Assembly: GCA_024280675.1 (NCBI GenBank)
Contig: JAJRPT010000164.1
Coordinates: forward strand, 1-16,123
DNA: 16,123 nucleotides
Origin: Bacteroidota bacterium
Lineage (GTDB): Bacteria; Bacteroidota; Ignavibacteria; Kapaibacteriales; UBA2268
Direction of reading: 5' to 3'
Made by a program: the position numbers and the translations under genes
Shown: in pieces, positions 14,502 to 16,123 of the stretch
Layout of the letters: every line of letters begins with the position of its first letter
Position numbering within the stretch: the first letter of the stretch is position 1
Notes under the pieces: model-generated
Database searches by the model: none
Told to the model about the DNA's origin: nothing
Seen by the model: only the letters and a program-made list of their open reading frames with translations

Positions 14502-16123
14502 GTTGTGAATTGATTACAAATTTGGTACTTTGAAAACTTGCATTAGAGGCTGGATTAACGATAAGTGGTTGTGAATTGATTACAAATTTGGTACTTTGAA
14601 AACGTTTAAATTCTGAAAAAAAAATGCACCTATGTTGTGAATTGATTACAAATTTGGTACTTTGAAAACTGACTTCGACTGGGTTTTAACAGATTGCCCG
14701 TTGTGAATTGATTACAAATTTGGTACTTTGAAAACAAAGGAAAACTCGACTGCCCTGGAGCGATTGTTGTGAATTGATTACAAATTTGGTACTTTGAAAA
14801 CTCCGCCATCACGGTGCGCGCGCGGTTTTTAGTTGTGAATTGATTACAAATTTGGTACTTTGAAAACAATCTTTGAATGTTTCACATAATAACTCTAGTT
14901 GTGAATTGATTACAAATTTGGTACTTTGAAAACAAATGTAATTATGCTTATAATCTTCCCTATGTTGTGAATTGATTACAAATTTGGTACTTTGAAAACT
15001 ACATAACGAGGGTGGGTATATATTCGATAGTTGTGAATTGATTACAAATTTGGTACTTTGAAAACAATATCCTGAAAATTCCTTTGGATATGTGTGTTGT
15101 GAATTGATTACAAATTTGGTACTTTGAAAACAACACCTGATTGAACAACTAGCGACCAGCTGTTGTGAATTGATTACAAATTTGGTACTTTGAAAACATT
15201 GAAAAGACCAAGCGATGCGGATTTGATGTTGTGAATTGATTACAAATTTGGTACTTTGAAAACTGCCAGCCGTATCTGGCGTACGGTGTTCTGGTTGTGA
15301 ATTGATTACAAATTTGGTACTTTGAAAACCGCAGGTATTTAGATTTTACGGGCGAAGACGTTGTGAATTGATTACAAATTTGGTACTTTGAAAACTTGGC
15401 TCTGGTGGGTGTTACTGGGATTGGCGTTGTGAATTGATTACAAATTTGGTACTTTGAAAACTTGGCTCTGGTGGGTGTTACTGGGATTGGCGTTGTGAAT
15501 TGATTACAAATTTGGTACTTTGAAAACTTTTGTTCTAACAACTATGTTTATATATATGTTGTGAATTGATTACAAATTTGGTACTTTGAAAACAATCTTG
15601 CTGGGCACTTGATATATCCAGCCGTTGTGAATTGATTACAAATTTGGTACTTTGAAAACAAGATTATATTGTGAAAGAGTTTTTCAATAGTTGTGAATTG
15701 ATTACAAATTTGGTACTTTGAAAACTCTCGGCCGGGAAACCATCCCGCATGTTTTGTTGTGAATTGATTACAAATTTGGTACTTTGAAAACCTGATTCAC
15801 AGAAAGATGTTCGCCTGCCTTGTTGTGAATTGATTACAAATTTGGTACTTTGAAAACAAGGCAAAGGAAGGTGGGCAAAGCAAAGCAGTTGTGAATTGAT
15901 TACAAATTTGGTACTTTGAAAACAGATAAGGCTTAACATTATTCCGCCGTGTTGTTGTGAATTGATTACAAATTTGGTACTTTGAAAACCATAAATCACA
16001 CTCGACCCTCTGTTCGCCCGTTGTGAATTGATTACAAATTTGGTACTTTGAAAACTTTGGTACACAAAAAGAAGATTGCAATGTTGTTGTGAATTGATTA
16101 CAAATTTGGTACTTTGAAAACCA
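14502..16123 (+). CRISPR. CRISPR array, 25 repeats, probably type II-C, continuing past the window
   Basis: Twenty-five identical 36-nt repeats start at 14502 and recur every 66 nt exactly, the last at 16086-16121. They enclose 24 complete spacers of exactly 30 nt, and a 25th begins at 16122. The repeat starts GTTGTGAATTGATTACAAAT and ends TTTGGTACTTTGAAAAC. It resembles Bacteroidota type II-C repeats I recall, which begin GTTGTGATTTG and contain CTTTCAAATTAG and TATCTTTG; 36-nt repeats with 30-nt spacers also fit type II. By that comparison crRNA is read on the plus strand. Spacers 15396-15425 and 15462-15491 are identical. No degenerate end repeat, cas gene or tracrRNA is visible, so type is inferred from the repeat only. 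The 66-nt period is divisible by three, so long open frames across the array are artefacts. Confidence 0.97.

Noticed and set aside
14630..16081. Long minus-strand open frames encoding a repeated FSKYQICNQFTT motif
   Set aside because: They are translations of the CRISPR repeats: the 66-nt period is a multiple of three and the repeat lacks stops in those frames. They are not a repeat protein.
14538..16085. Hairpin-forming spacers (for example 15264-15293, 15594-15623, 15726-15755), suggesting selection for structured targets
   Set aside because: Arms of about 5-6 bp in 30-nt spacers are expected a few times among 24 by chance; the number seen is about that.
14502..16123. Reading the array on the minus strand, where the repeat begins GTTTTC and ends ACAAC like some type II-A repeats
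   Set aside because: The plus-strand match to Bacteroidota type II-C repeats is longer and continuous, and the promoter-like element sits correctly only on the plus strand. This is a preference, not proof.

Overview
The window is low-GC chromosomal DNA, probably from the Bacteroidota or a close FCB-group relative such as Kapabacteria or Ignavibacteria. The evidence is indirect. Two upstream regions (suf operon and ssrA) carry a Bacteroidota-type sigma-A promoter, TTT(G/C)-N20-TAnnTTTG. Start codons generally lack a clear Shine-Dalgarno sequence and sit behind A/T-rich leaders. CoaBC has the PAMD and SSG variants I associate with Bacteroidota. The CRISPR repeat resembles Bacteroidota type II-C repeats. 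The genetic code is standard: TGA ends mgtE, coaBC and the rrf2 gene, and no long gene has an internal TGA. Neither tRNA-Leu nor tmRNA encodes its CCA end.

Layout. 1-252 (+): the last 83 codons of an acyl-CoA carboxylase carboxyltransferase beta subunit. 333-1637 (-): trigger factor, with tRNA-Leu(UAG) upstream on the same strand. 2047-3429 (+): a HpnE-like FAD oxidoreductase, convergent with and overlapping coaBC (3421-4779, -). 4879-6228 (+): the Mg2+ channel MgtE. 6341-12618 (+): an Fe-S assembly operon in the order rrf2, sufB, DUF4259 gene, sufC, sufD, sufS, sufT-like, with very tight junctions from sufC onward. 12665-12703: a bidirectional terminator. 12709-13071 (-): tmRNA (ssrA). 13246-14334 (-): a secreted WG-repeat protein. 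14502-16123: a CRISPR array that runs off the right edge.

How the genes work together. The suf operon encodes its likely regulator (Rrf2/IscR type), the SufBCD scaffold, the cysteine desulfurase SufS and a SufT-type DUF59 maturation factor. A 7-bp perfect inverted repeat lies inside its predicted promoter and is a good operator candidate. The DUF4259 gene interrupts the operon and is flanked by two related palindromes whose stems differ by compensating base changes. The other genes are housekeeping: protein folding, ribosome rescue, CoA synthesis and Mg2+ transport.

The CRISPR array has 25 identical 36-nt repeats and 24 complete spacers of exactly 30 nt; two neighbouring spacers are identical. 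No cas gene or tracrRNA is visible, so the effector, if present, lies to the right. The repeat seems to contain a near-match to the host promoter consensus, which would let each repeat drive its own crRNA. No wholly new protein system is evident. The best leads are the repeat-embedded promoter, the palindromic leader just upstream of tmRNA, the suf operator and the DUF4259 insertion.
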